Shown: positions 8,987-16,071 of the stretch, in pieces
Numbering within the stretch: position 1 is the first letter of the stretch
Layout of the letters: each line of letters opens with the position of its first letter
Source: Maricaulis sp048269565
GTDB lineage: Bacteria > Pseudomonadota > Alphaproteobacteria > Caulobacterales > Maricaulaceae
Assembly (NCBI RefSeq): GCF_048269565.1
Contig: NZ_JBLXIK010000003.1
Span: 248,001-312,000 of the forward strand
Direction: 5' to 3'
DNA length: 64,000 nucleotides
Position numbers and translations under genes: made by a program
Notes under the pieces: model-generated
The model's database searches: none
Told to the model about the DNA's origin: nothing
The model's input: the letters and a program-made list of their open reading frames with translations, nothing else

Positions 8987-9292
8987 ATGTCAGATAAAAC
9001 TTTAACGCGTGCAGATCTGGCCGAAGCTGTCTATCGGGAAGTCGGATTGTCCCGGCAGGAATCGGCGGATCTGGTGCAGTCAGTGCTCACATTGATGTCG
9101 GATACGCTGGCATCAGGGCATTCCGTGAAGCTCTCATCCTTCGGGTCCTTCCTGTTGCGCGACAAGCGCGGCCGGGTCGGGCGCAATCCGAAGACGGGGA
9201 TCGAGGTTCCGATCGAAGCCCGCCGGGTGCTGGTATTCAAACCATCCCAGGTGCTCAAGGAGCGCGTCGATTTGGCTCTGTCGAAAGACTAG
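8987..9292 (+). CDS. ihfA: integration host factor subunit alpha
   Basis: The 101-residue protein is an HU/IHF-family DNA-bending protein. It shows KLSSFGSFLLRDKRGRVGRNPKTG, where the GRNPKTG arm inserts into the minor groove, and EARRVLVFKPSQVLKERV at the C-terminus. IHF alpha pairs with IHF beta to bend DNA at promoters and recombination sites. The ATG at 8987 is chosen with GGGGA about six bases upstream; a TTG four codons earlier is less likely. The fabH-ihfA-merR order is conserved in alphaproteobacteria. Confidence 0.95.
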   Translation: MSDKTLTRADLAEAVYREVGLSRQESADLVQSVLTLMSDTLASGHSVKLSSFGSFLLRDKRGRVGRNPKTGIEVPIEARRVLVFKPSQVLKERVDLALSKD

Positions 9293-9327
9293 CAACGGTT
9301 TGAGCCGAAGACCGATGCGAAACAGAC

Positions 9328-9774
9328 ATGTCGGTCACAGATAAATCACCGGAGGCCTTCCGGACCATCAGCGAAGCCGCTGATGAGCTCGACGTGCCTG
9401 CGCACGTCCTGCGCTTCTGGGAAAGCAAGTTCCCGCAAATCAGCCCGCTGAAGCGCGCGGGCGGCCGTCGGTTTTACCGGCCTGCCGACCTCGCCCTGCT
9501 GCGCGGGATCAAACGTCTGCTCTATGAAGACGGTTTTACCATCAAGGGTGCCCGCAAATTCATTGCCGAGCAGGGCGTTGCTGCCCTGCTTGATCCCGCC
9601 GAGGGCGGCATGACGCGTGAACCGGCGGCGATCGATGCGGCCGATCTCGAGACGCCCGCATCTCCAACCCATCCCCTTCGCGGTCCCGGCGGCCCGCATC
9701 GCGGCATTGCCGATGTGCTTGAGGATCTCGAAGATGCCCGCGCCAAACTGCGCTCGGTGCTCGAGCCGCGATAG
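9328..9774 (+). CDS. MerR-family transcriptional regulator
   Basis: The 148-residue protein has an N-terminal winged helix-turn-helix of the MerR type: RTISEAADELDVPAHVLRFWE, then RAGGRRFYRPADLALLRGIKRLL with the wing and FTIKGARKFI. The rest is Pro/Ala-rich with a short C-terminal helix (ADVLEDLEDARAKLRSVL). No metal-binding cysteines are present, so it is not a metal sensor of the MerR/CueR kind. It lies 35 bases after ihfA and is probably co-transcribed with it. Its target is unknown. Confidence 0.88.
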   Translation: MSVTDKSPEAFRTISEAADELDVPAHVLRFWESKFPQISPLKRAGGRRFYRPADLALLRGIKRLLYEDGFTIKGARKFIAEQGVAALLDPAEGGMTREPAAIDAADLETPASPTHPLRGPGGPHRGIADVLEDLEDARAKLRSVLEPR

Positions 9775-9844
9775 CGCAGGGCGGGCCTGTGGCGCATGAA
9801 GAGAATTCGATTTCCAAGGTCATCCGGCAGGGATAGTGATGATG

Positions 9845-9864
9845 CGCCGGTCCGGAGACCGGCG
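9845..9864. other. perfect hairpin in the merR-secreted protein gap
   Basis: CGCCGGTC (9845-9852) and GACCGGCG (9857-9864) form an 8-base stem with a CGGA loop. No T-tract follows, so it may be a weak terminator or part of the next gene's 5' leader. Confidence 0.3.
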
Positions 9865-9900
9865 AGCGTCTGTTGTCGCTCTCACCCAAGGGAAATCCCG

Positions 9901-10254
9901 ATGACGATCCGCCTGTTTGCCGCTGCGCTGTTAGCCGCTGCGGCCCTGTCTGCTTCTGCCACCGCCCAGTCCGTTTATAGCCAGGTGACGGTCTATAACG
10001 GCTCCGGTGTGGCTATCACCGCTGTCTTTGCCGGCCCGTCCAGCCAGCCGGACTGGGGCCATAATATACTCGACACCGCCCAGGTCGGGTCTGGTGAGGA
10101 CCTGGTCGTCACCCTGAGCAATGAGGACGGTGAGTGCTTCTATGACCTGGGCTATGATTTCGCCGATGGCGATGTCTTCGAGGAATACCAGGTCGATATC
10201 TGCGCAGCGAATGGCCAGCGTTTCGAAATCACCGGCACGAGCGGCGTGAAATAA
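9901..10254 (+). CDS. small secreted protein of unknown function
   Basis: The 117-residue product has a typical signal peptide (MTIRLFAAALLAAAALSASATAQS). The mature part begins with VTVYNGSGVAITAVFAGPSS and includes two cysteines (GECFYDLGYDF and VDICAANG) that could form one disulfide. It looks like a small beta-sandwich of the kind common among alphaproteobacterial periplasmic proteins, but I do not recognise a named family. The ATG at 9901 is favoured by AAGGGA ten bases before it and by the signal peptide; a longer frame from 9796 would place an implausible leader in front. Confidence 0.7.
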   Translation: MTIRLFAAALLAAAALSASATAQSVYSQVTVYNGSGVAITAVFAGPSSQPDWGHNILDTAQVGSGEDLVVTLSNEDGECFYDLGYDFADGDVFEEYQVDICAANGQRFEITGTSGVK

Positions 10255-10411
10255 TCTGAGCGTGCGGGGCCGGGCCGGGGCGCGAGCGCCCGGGTCCGGC
10301 CTTGCGCGCCCGCCTGAGATTGTGCTGAACGCGGTGTTGCGGACCTTGGGGCCTGTGCCTATAACCGCCTTCCCCGTTGAGGCAGGCCTTGGCCCGCCTG
10401 ATCAAGAAAGT
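10255..10411. other. gene-free, very GC-rich stretch before tRNA-Pro
   Basis: The 157 bases contain GC-rich inverted segments near 10262-10310 that may end the upstream transcript. No T-tract and no convincing frame are visible. The tRNA promoter must lie here but no clear -35/-10 pair stands out. Confidence 0.4.
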
Positions 10412-10488
10412 CGGAGCGTAGCGCAGTCCGGTAGCGCACTCGCCTGGGGGGCGAGGGGTCGCGAGTTCGAATCTCGCCGTTCCGACCA
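10412..10488 (+). tRNA. tRNA-Pro (anticodon GGG)
   Basis: The 77-base sequence folds as a cloverleaf: acceptor CGGAGCG/CGTTCCG with one G-T pair, D arm GCGC-GCGC, anticodon stem CTCGC/GCGAG with loop CTGGGGG giving anticodon GGG, T arm GCGAG-TTCGAAT-CTCGC, and an encoded ACCA end. Confidence 0.95.
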
Positions 10489-10610
10489 TTCCCCCGCCGC
10501 CCCGATGCGAGGCGTGCCCGATCCGGGGCTGCGACATCACACCGCCGCCATTTTGGCTTGTCCCGGGCGTGTGATGCGTTACCAGACCCTCTCTGTGTGC
10601 AGGAGGTTCC

Positions 10611-11633
10611 ATGTCCTATCGCTCCCGGTCCAGTCAGTCGGTCTCGAACTGGCTCTTCCTTGTCGCCCTGATGGTTTGCGCCATGATCCTGGTCGGCGGC
10701 GCCACGCGGCTTACAGATAGCGGGCTGTCGATCACGGAATGGAAGCCGCTCTCCGGGGCGATTCCGCCGCTGACGGCCGCTGACTGGCAGGCCTCCTTCG
10801 ATCTCTATCAGCAGACGACGGAATTCCAGGAACAGAATTCGGCCATGACCCTGGCCGAATATGAATCAATCTTCTGGTGGGAATGGGCGCATCGCCAGCT
10901 CGGCCGCCTGATCGGTCTGGTCTATGCCCTGCCGCTGCTGGTCTTCTGGCTGCGCGGATCGATCAGCGCCCATCTCAAGCCGCGCCTGCTGGCGCTTCTC
11001 GGCCTCGGCGCGCTGCAGGGCGGGATTGGCTGGTGGATGGTCGCCAGCGGCCTCGTCGACCGGCTGGATGTCAGCCAGTACCGGCTCGCGGTCCATCTTG
11101 GCATGGCGTTCCTGATTCTCGGCATGAGCGTCTGGCTCGGATTGACGGCGCGCTTCGGACCGCCACCCGTGCGCCAGGGGCGGCTTGTGGGGCCGGCGGC
11201 TGCGCTGCTGGTCCTGATCTTCATCCAGATCCTGCTGGGCGCCTTCCTTGCCGGGCTGGATGCCGGCCGGATTTACAACACCTGGCCGCTGATGAACGGC
11301 CAGCTGGTGCCCGAGGACTATCTCGCCGGCATGCCCTTCCTGCAGGCTATTTTCGAGAGCCGGGCGGCCGTGCAGATGGATCACCGCTGGATGGGCTATC
11401 TGGTGGCGCTTGCGGTGCTCGCCTTTGCGATCGCGATCTGGCGTGAACCGCGCGTGGCGCTGAAGCCTTTCATGATCGTCCTGCCGGCCTTGGTGATCGC
11501 GCAGATCGCACTCGGGATTTCCGCGCTGCTCGCGGTTGTGCCGCTGGGCCTGTCGCTGGCGCACCAGGCCGGGGCAATCCTGCTTTTCATCGCCACGCTC
11601 GGTGCCACCTGGACCGCGCGTCGAGCCATGTAG
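10611..11633 (+). CDS. ctaA: heme A synthase (COX15/CtaA family)
   Basis: The 340-residue inner-membrane protein has about eight transmembrane segments and the four conserved heme-ligand histidines of the family: EWAHRQLGRLIG, AVHLGMAFLI, QMDHRWMGY and SLAHQAGAI. The N-terminal GGATRLTDSGLSITEWKP motif is diagnostic of the COX15 type. It oxidises the C8 methyl group of heme O to give heme A for cytochrome aa3 oxidase. The ATG follows AGGAGG by four bases. It stands alone, 122 bases after tRNA-Pro. Confidence 0.95.
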   Translation: MSYRSRSSQSVSNWLFLVALMVCAMILVGGATRLTDSGLSITEWKPLSGAIPPLTAADWQASFDLYQQTTEFQEQNSAMTLAEYESIFWWEWAHRQLGRLIGLVYALPLLVFWLRGSISAHLKPRLLALLGLGALQGGIGWWMVASGLVDRLDVSQYRLAVHLGMAFLILGMSVWLGLTARFGPPPVRQGRLVGPAAALLVLIFIQILLGAFLAGLDAGRIYNTWPLMNGQLVPEDYLAGMPFLQAIFESRAAVQMDHRWMGYLVALAVLAFAIAIWREPRVALKPFMIVLPALVIAQIALGISALLAVVPLGLSLAHQAGAILLFIATLGATWTARRAM

Positions 11634-11645
11634 GCGCTGCCATGC

Positions 11646-11672
11646 AAAAGGGCCTGTCCAGCGGACAGGCCC
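11646..11672 (-). terminator. rho-independent terminator for the minus-strand phosphatase pair
   Basis: GGGCCTGTCC (11650-11659) and GGACAGGCCC (11663-11672) form a perfect 10-base stem with a 3-base loop. On the minus strand the stem is followed by TTTT (plus-strand AAAA at 11646-11649), so it mainly ends the gene at 11707. It may also stop ctaA readthrough. Confidence 0.75.
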
Positions 11673-11706
11673 TCGAGCGACGTTGTGTCTGGATGCGCGG
11701 CTGTGA

Positions 11707-12792
11707 TCAGTCGGCGCTGACCAGGGCGCGGCTGGCCGCATCGTGTGAGATCACCTTGATGCGCTGGTCGTCCTGGTCGAACACGGCGATCATACCGGAG
11801 ATATAGGCGGTAAAACCATAGGATTCCGGCGTGATCGCGATGCCGGCGGGTTGTTCGATCCCCGGCGTGCTCAATCCGTCAACAATCTCCAGCTCCGAGG
11901 CCGGCATCAGATCGCGTCCATAGAAGGTGTGGACGCGCCCGGTGGCGCCATCGGTGGCGAGGACCAGGCGTGAGCCGTCGAAATCACCGACAGCAAGGCT
12001 GACGACCGACTGGTTGTTTTCGGCCTCGATCACACCGTCCGGACCGAGGCGGGAAATGCCGCCCGCCGGGCTGGCCAGATAGATATCCCCATCGAGCGTG
12101 GCACATTGGCGGGCCGGAGCCGAAAGCGTGAAGTTCTGGCGCTGTTCGACGCTGAGCACATCATTGCCGGCATCGCGGATCCGCCAGATCTCGGCGCTGG
12201 CGCCATTGCCGAGCACGACCAGATCGACATAGCCGACACCCTCGCGATACAGGCACAGCCCGGAGACGCCGTCAGCCGGGGTGGTTTCGGCCAGCGGCAG
12301 GTCGAGGACACGGATGCCGTCGGTGACGACCGCATATCCCAGAACACTGTTGCTGTCCGGCGAGGCACCGAAAATCAGCGGCAGACTCTCGCCGCGCAGC
12401 TGGAAGCCCGGCGCGGTCGCCAGGCTGGAGAGCCGTGCGCCGGCATGGCGGGTGCGCAGCTCGCCATCGGCGTCGAACAGGTCGAGACCACCTTCGCGTG
12501 GCGCCGAGACGATCAGGCCCAGCGAGGCCGCGTCGCGATTGGGCAGGAAGGCGAGGGCCGCCGCGCCGCCCTGAACGCTGACGAAGGCGGCCGTGACCAG
12601 GACTTCGCGATTATTCGCCTCGATTGCGGCGGCTTCCTCGATCGCCTGCTCCGGGGTCGGGCCGCAGGCTGCCAGAATGCTGAGGGCGGCGCCTACAAGG
12701 AGCGATCGCCCCAGGGCCCGCGTACCGCGAAGGTGCGGCCGGGATAGCGCTGGACGTTGAAGAACAGGGTTGAACCATCGGGACTGAAACAT
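11707..12792 (-). CDS. beta-propeller phytase-like lipoprotein
   Basis: The 361-residue product has a long basic N-terminus, then a hydrophobic stretch ending in the lipobox ILAAC (Cys about 43). The body resembles beta-propeller phytases: SLGLIVSAPREGGLDLFDADG, DGVSGLCLYREGVGYVDLVV (compare the GLCLY signature) and EQPAGIAITPE. The DDPAIW calcium-site segment of true phytases is not seen, so activity on phytate is uncertain. The only usual start codon in this frame is the ATG at 12792, so the gene overlaps the end of the phosphatase gene upstream by 100 bases; a CTG nearer the signal peptide is an alternative. The pairing with PhoX suggests a role in phosphate release outside the cytoplasm. 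Confidence 0.7.
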   Translation of the reverse strand: MFQSRWFNPVLQRPALSRPHLRGTRALGRSLLVGAALSILAACGPTPEQAIEEAAAIEANNREVLVTAAFVSVQGGAAALAFLPNRDAASLGLIVSAPREGGLDLFDADGELRTRHAGARLSSLATAPGFQLRGESLPLIFGASPDSNSVLGYAVVTDGIRVLDLPLAETTPADGVSGLCLYREGVGYVDLVVLGNGASAEIWRIRDAGNDVLSVEQRQNFTLSAPARQCATLDGDIYLASPAGGISRLGPDGVIEAENNQSVVSLAVGDFDGSRLVLATDGATGRVHTFYGRDLMPASELEIVDGLSTPGIEQPAGIAITPESYGFTAYISGMIAVFDQDDQRIKVISHDAASRALVSAD

Positions 12793-14108
12793 GGACCGGT
12801 AATCTCACTCTTTTCGCCATCCGGGCCGGAGGCGGCGTTGCGGCCAATCGTATACACCTGACCGGCGGGCGTCACGCCGCGGATGTATTGATCGTCATCG
12901 CCGTCTTCAAGCACGATCAGGTCGCCCCAGGGCGCGACACAGAGATTGTCGCACTTTTCCATGATTTCCGGGTCATCGCTTTCGACAAACAGCTGCAGCC
13001 GGGCGGGCTGACCGGCCTCGCCGGGCTGGCCCTCGAGCGGGCTGGGCTGATAGCGCCAGATCTGGCCGATATGGGCCGGCCCGCCATCGGTGGCGGTGAA
13101 ATAGCACTCACCATCGCCCCAGAAAATGCCTTCACAGCGGGTGAAGTGAGCGGCACCGGCGGCCACGGCGCGCTCCCAGAGATCGGCATTGGGCGATTCG
13201 ACATCATCGAGATCAATCCATTCGACCTCCAGCCAGTCGCCGACCGCGACTGTCGGCCCCGTTTCGGCCCAGTTGCGGACATCCAGGCCGGGGCGCCCGC
13301 GCACCGCGAGCGCCTGCAGGCGGCCACCTTCGCTGAGCTGACCATGGACATTGGGCAGGAAGCGATAGAAGGCGGCGCCGGCATACTCGTCCTCGGTCTC
13401 GTAGATGGCGCCGGTGTCCGGATCGACCGCGATGCCTTCATGGCGGAACCGTCCCATCGCCTTGAGCGGGACGGGCTCGACCAGACCGGTGGCCGAGGCA
13501 GGGACTTCAAAGCAATAGCCATGCTCGGTGCGGGCCGAATCCCCGATCCCGACGGTGGTTTCCTCGCAGCTCACCCAGCTGCCCCAGGGCGTCGCGCCGC
13601 CGGAGCAGTTATTATAGGTGCCGACCAGGGAGAGGTATTCCTCCTCAACCGCCAGGGTCTCGGGGTCGAGGATCAGATGGCTGGTGCCCCCCAGATGCGG
13701 ATATCCGTCTGCGGTCCAGTCATGGATGCGATCGCGATCGATCAGGCCGATGCGTTCATTGTCGGCACCGAAGGGGGATTGCTCGACCTGGGCCGGGTTG
13801 AGCTCGTGATTGCGCACCAGGACAAGGCGGCCATCATCACGGGTAAAACAGCCCATGCCGTCAAAATCGCCCGGCGCCAGCAGGCCGTCGGTCATTTCGT
13901 CGCCGGCGCTCGAGATCACCTGATAGCTGAAACCGCGCGGCAGATCGAACAGGCGCGCCGGGTCGGCGCGCAACGGACCATAGCCGGTGACCTGGTTGAG
14001 ATAGCCGGTCACATCGCGCGACTGGCAGCCAGCCAACGCGGCCAGGCCTGAAAAGGCAGCCGTTGTGGCGATCGAATTTCGCAGGAAAAGGCGGCGGGTG
14101 AGGGACAT
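12693..14108 (-). CDS. PhoX-family phosphatase (DUF839), Tat-exported lipoprotein
   Basis: The 471-residue product starts with a twin-arginine signal (LTRRLFLRNSIATTAAFSG) that ends in a lipobox (LAALAGC), so it should be folded in the cytoplasm and then anchored in the envelope. PhoX/DUF839 features include VRNHELNPAQ, GGTSHLILDPETLAVEEEY, NNCSGGATPWGSWVSCEET and KAMGRFRHEGIAVDPDTG. PhoX enzymes are calcium/iron-dependent alkaline phosphatases used in phosphate scavenging. The overlap with the phytase-like gene downstream suggests one transcript. No PHO box was recognised in the upstream gap. Confidence 0.87.
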   Translation of the reverse strand: MSLTRRLFLRNSIATTAAFSGLAALAGCQSRDVTGYLNQVTGYGPLRADPARLFDLPRGFSYQVISSAGDEMTDGLLAPGDFDGMGCFTRDDGRLVLVRNHELNPAQVEQSPFGADNERIGLIDRDRIHDWTADGYPHLGGTSHLILDPETLAVEEEYLSLVGTYNNCSGGATPWGSWVSCEETTVGIGDSARTEHGYCFEVPASATGLVEPVPLKAMGRFRHEGIAVDPDTGAIYETEDEYAGAAFYRFLPNVHGQLSEGGRLQALAVRGRPGLDVRNWAETGPTVAVGDWLEVEWIDLDDVESPNADLWERAVAAGAAHFTRCEGIFWGDGECYFTATDGGPAHIGQIWRYQPSPLEGQPGEAGQPARLQLFVESDDPEIMEKCDNLCVAPWGDLIVLEDGDDDQYIRGVTPAGQVYTIGRNAASGPDGEKSEITGPCFSPDGSTLFFNVQRYPGRTFAVRGPWGDRSL

Positions 14109-14245
14109 GACAGGGCTCCGTATGATCGGGAATGCCCTGCTAATACAAGCGCATCACGACGGGAAGATGACGATGGCAGCGCGATGCGGTATTATATAAC
14201 CGCATTCCTAGCTGTATAAAAACGCAGCGGAAATTCGCGCCCCGC

Positions 14246-14274
14246 TTGACCCGACGAAAAACCCCGCCTACACC
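14246..14274 (+). promoter_or_regulatory. candidate sigma-70 promoter for rplM-rpsI
   Basis: TTGACC at 14246-14251 and TACACC at 14269-14274 are separated by 17 bases, and the transcript would begin about 40 bases before the rplM start. The -35 is strong and the -10 is the GC-tolerant form often seen in alphaproteobacteria. Confidence 0.5.
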
Positions 14275-14323
14275 GCGCGCTCGAAACCAAACCCATGGCC
14301 AGCAGGCTTGAGGCAGGACAGAT

Positions 14324-14788
14324 ATGAAAACCTATTCCGCAAAACCGGCGGACGTTGTCAACAAGTGGATCGTGATCGATGCAGAGGGGGTCGTTGTCGG
14401 CCGTCTTGCAGCCTTCGTCGCGACCCGTCTTCGTGGCAAACACCGCCCGGACTTTACCCCGCACACCGATACCGGTGACCATGTCATCATCGTCAATGCC
14501 GAGAAGTGCGTCTTCACCGGCAAGAAGCGCGACGACAAGCGTTACTACCGCCACACCGGTCACCCGGGCGGTATCAAGGAAACGAGCCCGGCCAAGCTGC
14601 TCGACGGACGTTTCCCCGAGCGCGTTCTGGAAAATGCGGTCAAGCGCATGCTTCCCAAGGACAGCCCGCTCGCACGCCAGCAATTCTCCAAGCTGCGTGT
14701 TTATGCCGGGACCGATCACAAGCATGAGGCGCAACAGCCCGAGCTGATCGATTTCAAATCCATGAACTCCAAGAATTCGAGAGGCTGA
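14324..14788 (+). CDS. rplM: 50S ribosomal protein L13
   Basis: The 154-residue protein has all L13 landmarks: MKTYSAKPADVVNKWIVIDA, VVVGRLAAFVATRLRGKH, GDHVIIVNAEK and LENAVKRMLPKDSPLARQQF. L13 is an early assembly protein of the large ribosomal subunit. The start is preceded by AGGACAG. It is separated from rpsI by one base; the rplM-rpsI operon is nearly universal in bacteria. Confidence 0.98.
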   Translation: MKTYSAKPADVVNKWIVIDAEGVVVGRLAAFVATRLRGKHRPDFTPHTDTGDHVIIVNAEKCVFTGKKRDDKRYYRHTGHPGGIKETSPAKLLDGRFPERVLENAVKRMLPKDSPLARQQFSKLRVYAGTDHKHEAQQPELIDFKSMNSKNSRG

Positions 14789-14789
14789 T

Positions 14790-15284
14790 ATGTCTGAAGA
14801 AGCCCGCTCGCTCGACGACCTGAAGGTCGTCATGAAAGCTGCCGACGCCGTCAAGGTTGAAGCTGAAGCCGCTCCTGTCGAGCCCCAGATCGATGCTCTC
14901 GGTCGTGCCTACGCCACCGGCAAGCGCAAGAACGCGATTGCCCGTGTGTGGATCAAGCGCGGTTCCGGCAAGATCACGGTCAATGGCCGCGACCAGGAAA
15001 CCTATTTCGCCCGCCCGGTTCTGCGCATGTTGCTGCAGCAGCCGCTGGAATGTGCCGAACGCGTCGACGAGTTCGACGTCATCGCCACCGTCAAGGGCGG
15101 CGGTCTGTCCGGCCAGGCCGGTGCCGTGCGTCACGGTATCTCCAAGGCTCTGACCGCCTTTGAACCCGGCCTGCGTGGCGTCCTGAAAGCCGGTGGCTTC
15201 ATGACCCGCGACAGCCGCGTCGTCGAGCGCAAGAAATACGGCCGCGCGAAAGCCCGCCGTAGCTTCCAGTTCTCGAAGCGCTAA
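14790..15284 (+). CDS. rpsI: 30S ribosomal protein S9
   Basis: The 164-residue protein contains the S9 core (YATGKRKNAIARVWIKRGSG, AGAVRHGISKALTAF) and ends in the basic tail FQFSKR that reaches the P-site tRNA. It has an acidic/Ala-rich N-terminal extension of about 35 residues, common in alphaproteobacterial S9. It is the second gene of the L13-S9 operon and is followed by a terminator. Confidence 0.98.
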   Translation: MSEEARSLDDLKVVMKAADAVKVEAEAAPVEPQIDALGRAYATGKRKNAIARVWIKRGSGKITVNGRDQETYFARPVLRMLLQQPLECAERVDEFDVIATVKGGGLSGQAGAVRHGISKALTAFEPGLRGVLKAGGFMTRDSRVVERKKYGRAKARRSFQFSKR

Positions 15285-15317
15285 TCGCTCTCGCGATTAT
15301 CGGTTACACGGATTGCG

Positions 15318-15345
15318 GGCGGTTCCTTCGGGAGCCGCCTGTTTT
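15318..15345 (+). terminator. rho-independent terminator of rplM-rpsI
   Basis: GGCGGTTCC (15318-15326) pairs with GGAGCCGCC (15331-15339) around a TTCG tetraloop and is followed by TGTTTT. The stable tetraloop stem and T-run are typical. Confidence 0.85.
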
Positions 15346-15438
15346 CGTTGTGTGGTGCGACGATTTGGCGGCGTGTGCCCCGCTGACTGCAGGGGCGTGT
15401 CGCGTTACATAGAGGGTACTCAGCCTCTGGAGGCCCTT

Positions 15439-16008
15439 GTGAGCCATGATCTCGATGAAGTCCGCGTTTTCGATCTCAACCGGCAGTGGGGATGGTTTGT
15501 CGGGCTCGGCGCCGTCTTCCTTCTGTTCGGCCTGATTGCCTTCGGCAATCTTTTTGCGGCCACGATTGCCTCGGTCTATGTGTTCGGGTTCCTGATCGGC
15601 GTTGCCGGTATCGCCTTTCTTGGCCATGCCTTTCAGGTTCGCGGCTGGCAGAATGTATTGTTCTGGGCGCTGAGCGGCGGCCTCTATACGGTGGCCGGCC
15701 TGCTGGCCTTCCTCAACCCGACCCTGGCCTCGACCGTGATCACCCTGTTGATGGCCGTATCCTTCATGGCGGCCGGCGCATTTCGCATCTGGTTTGGCCT
15801 GCAATTGCGCCCCGCTGCGGGCTGGCAGCTGATCGCCCTCAGCGGCGCTGTCACCGCGCTGATCGGCCTGATTATCGCCTTCAGCTGGCCCGCCAGCGGT
15901 CTGTGGATGCTCGGCCTGATCCTCGCCGTCGATCTGACCGTGCAGGGCGTGATGCTGGTCCTGTTCGGTCTGGGGCTGCGTTCAGCCCTGGCGGCGTTTG
16001 GCGATTGA
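15439..16008 (+). CDS. HdeD-family (DUF308) membrane protein
   Basis: The 189-residue protein has six predicted membrane segments, for example WFVGLGAVFLLFGLIAFG, VYVFGFLIGVAGIAFLG and WMLGLILAVDLTVQGVML, in the layout of HdeD/DUF308 proteins. HdeD in E. coli is linked to acid resistance; the biochemical role is unknown. I choose the GTG at 15439 because TGGAGG lies five bases upstream and the protein then begins SHDLDEVRVFDLNRQ; the longer frame from 15313 runs through the rpsI terminator and is unlikely. It converges with phaC. Confidence 0.8.
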   Translation: MSHDLDEVRVFDLNRQWGWFVGLGAVFLLFGLIAFGNLFAATIASVYVFGFLIGVAGIAFLGHAFQVRGWQNVLFWALSGGLYTVAGLLAFLNPTLASTVITLLMAVSFMAAGAFRIWFGLQLRPAAGWQLIALSGAVTALIGLIIAFSWPASGLWMLGLILAVDLTVQGVMLVLFGLGLRSALAAFGD

Positions 16009-16071
16009 GTTGGCAGTGCGCGCGCTGTCACAGTCTCAATAGACAACCCGACCCCGTCACCCGGAGGCTAA

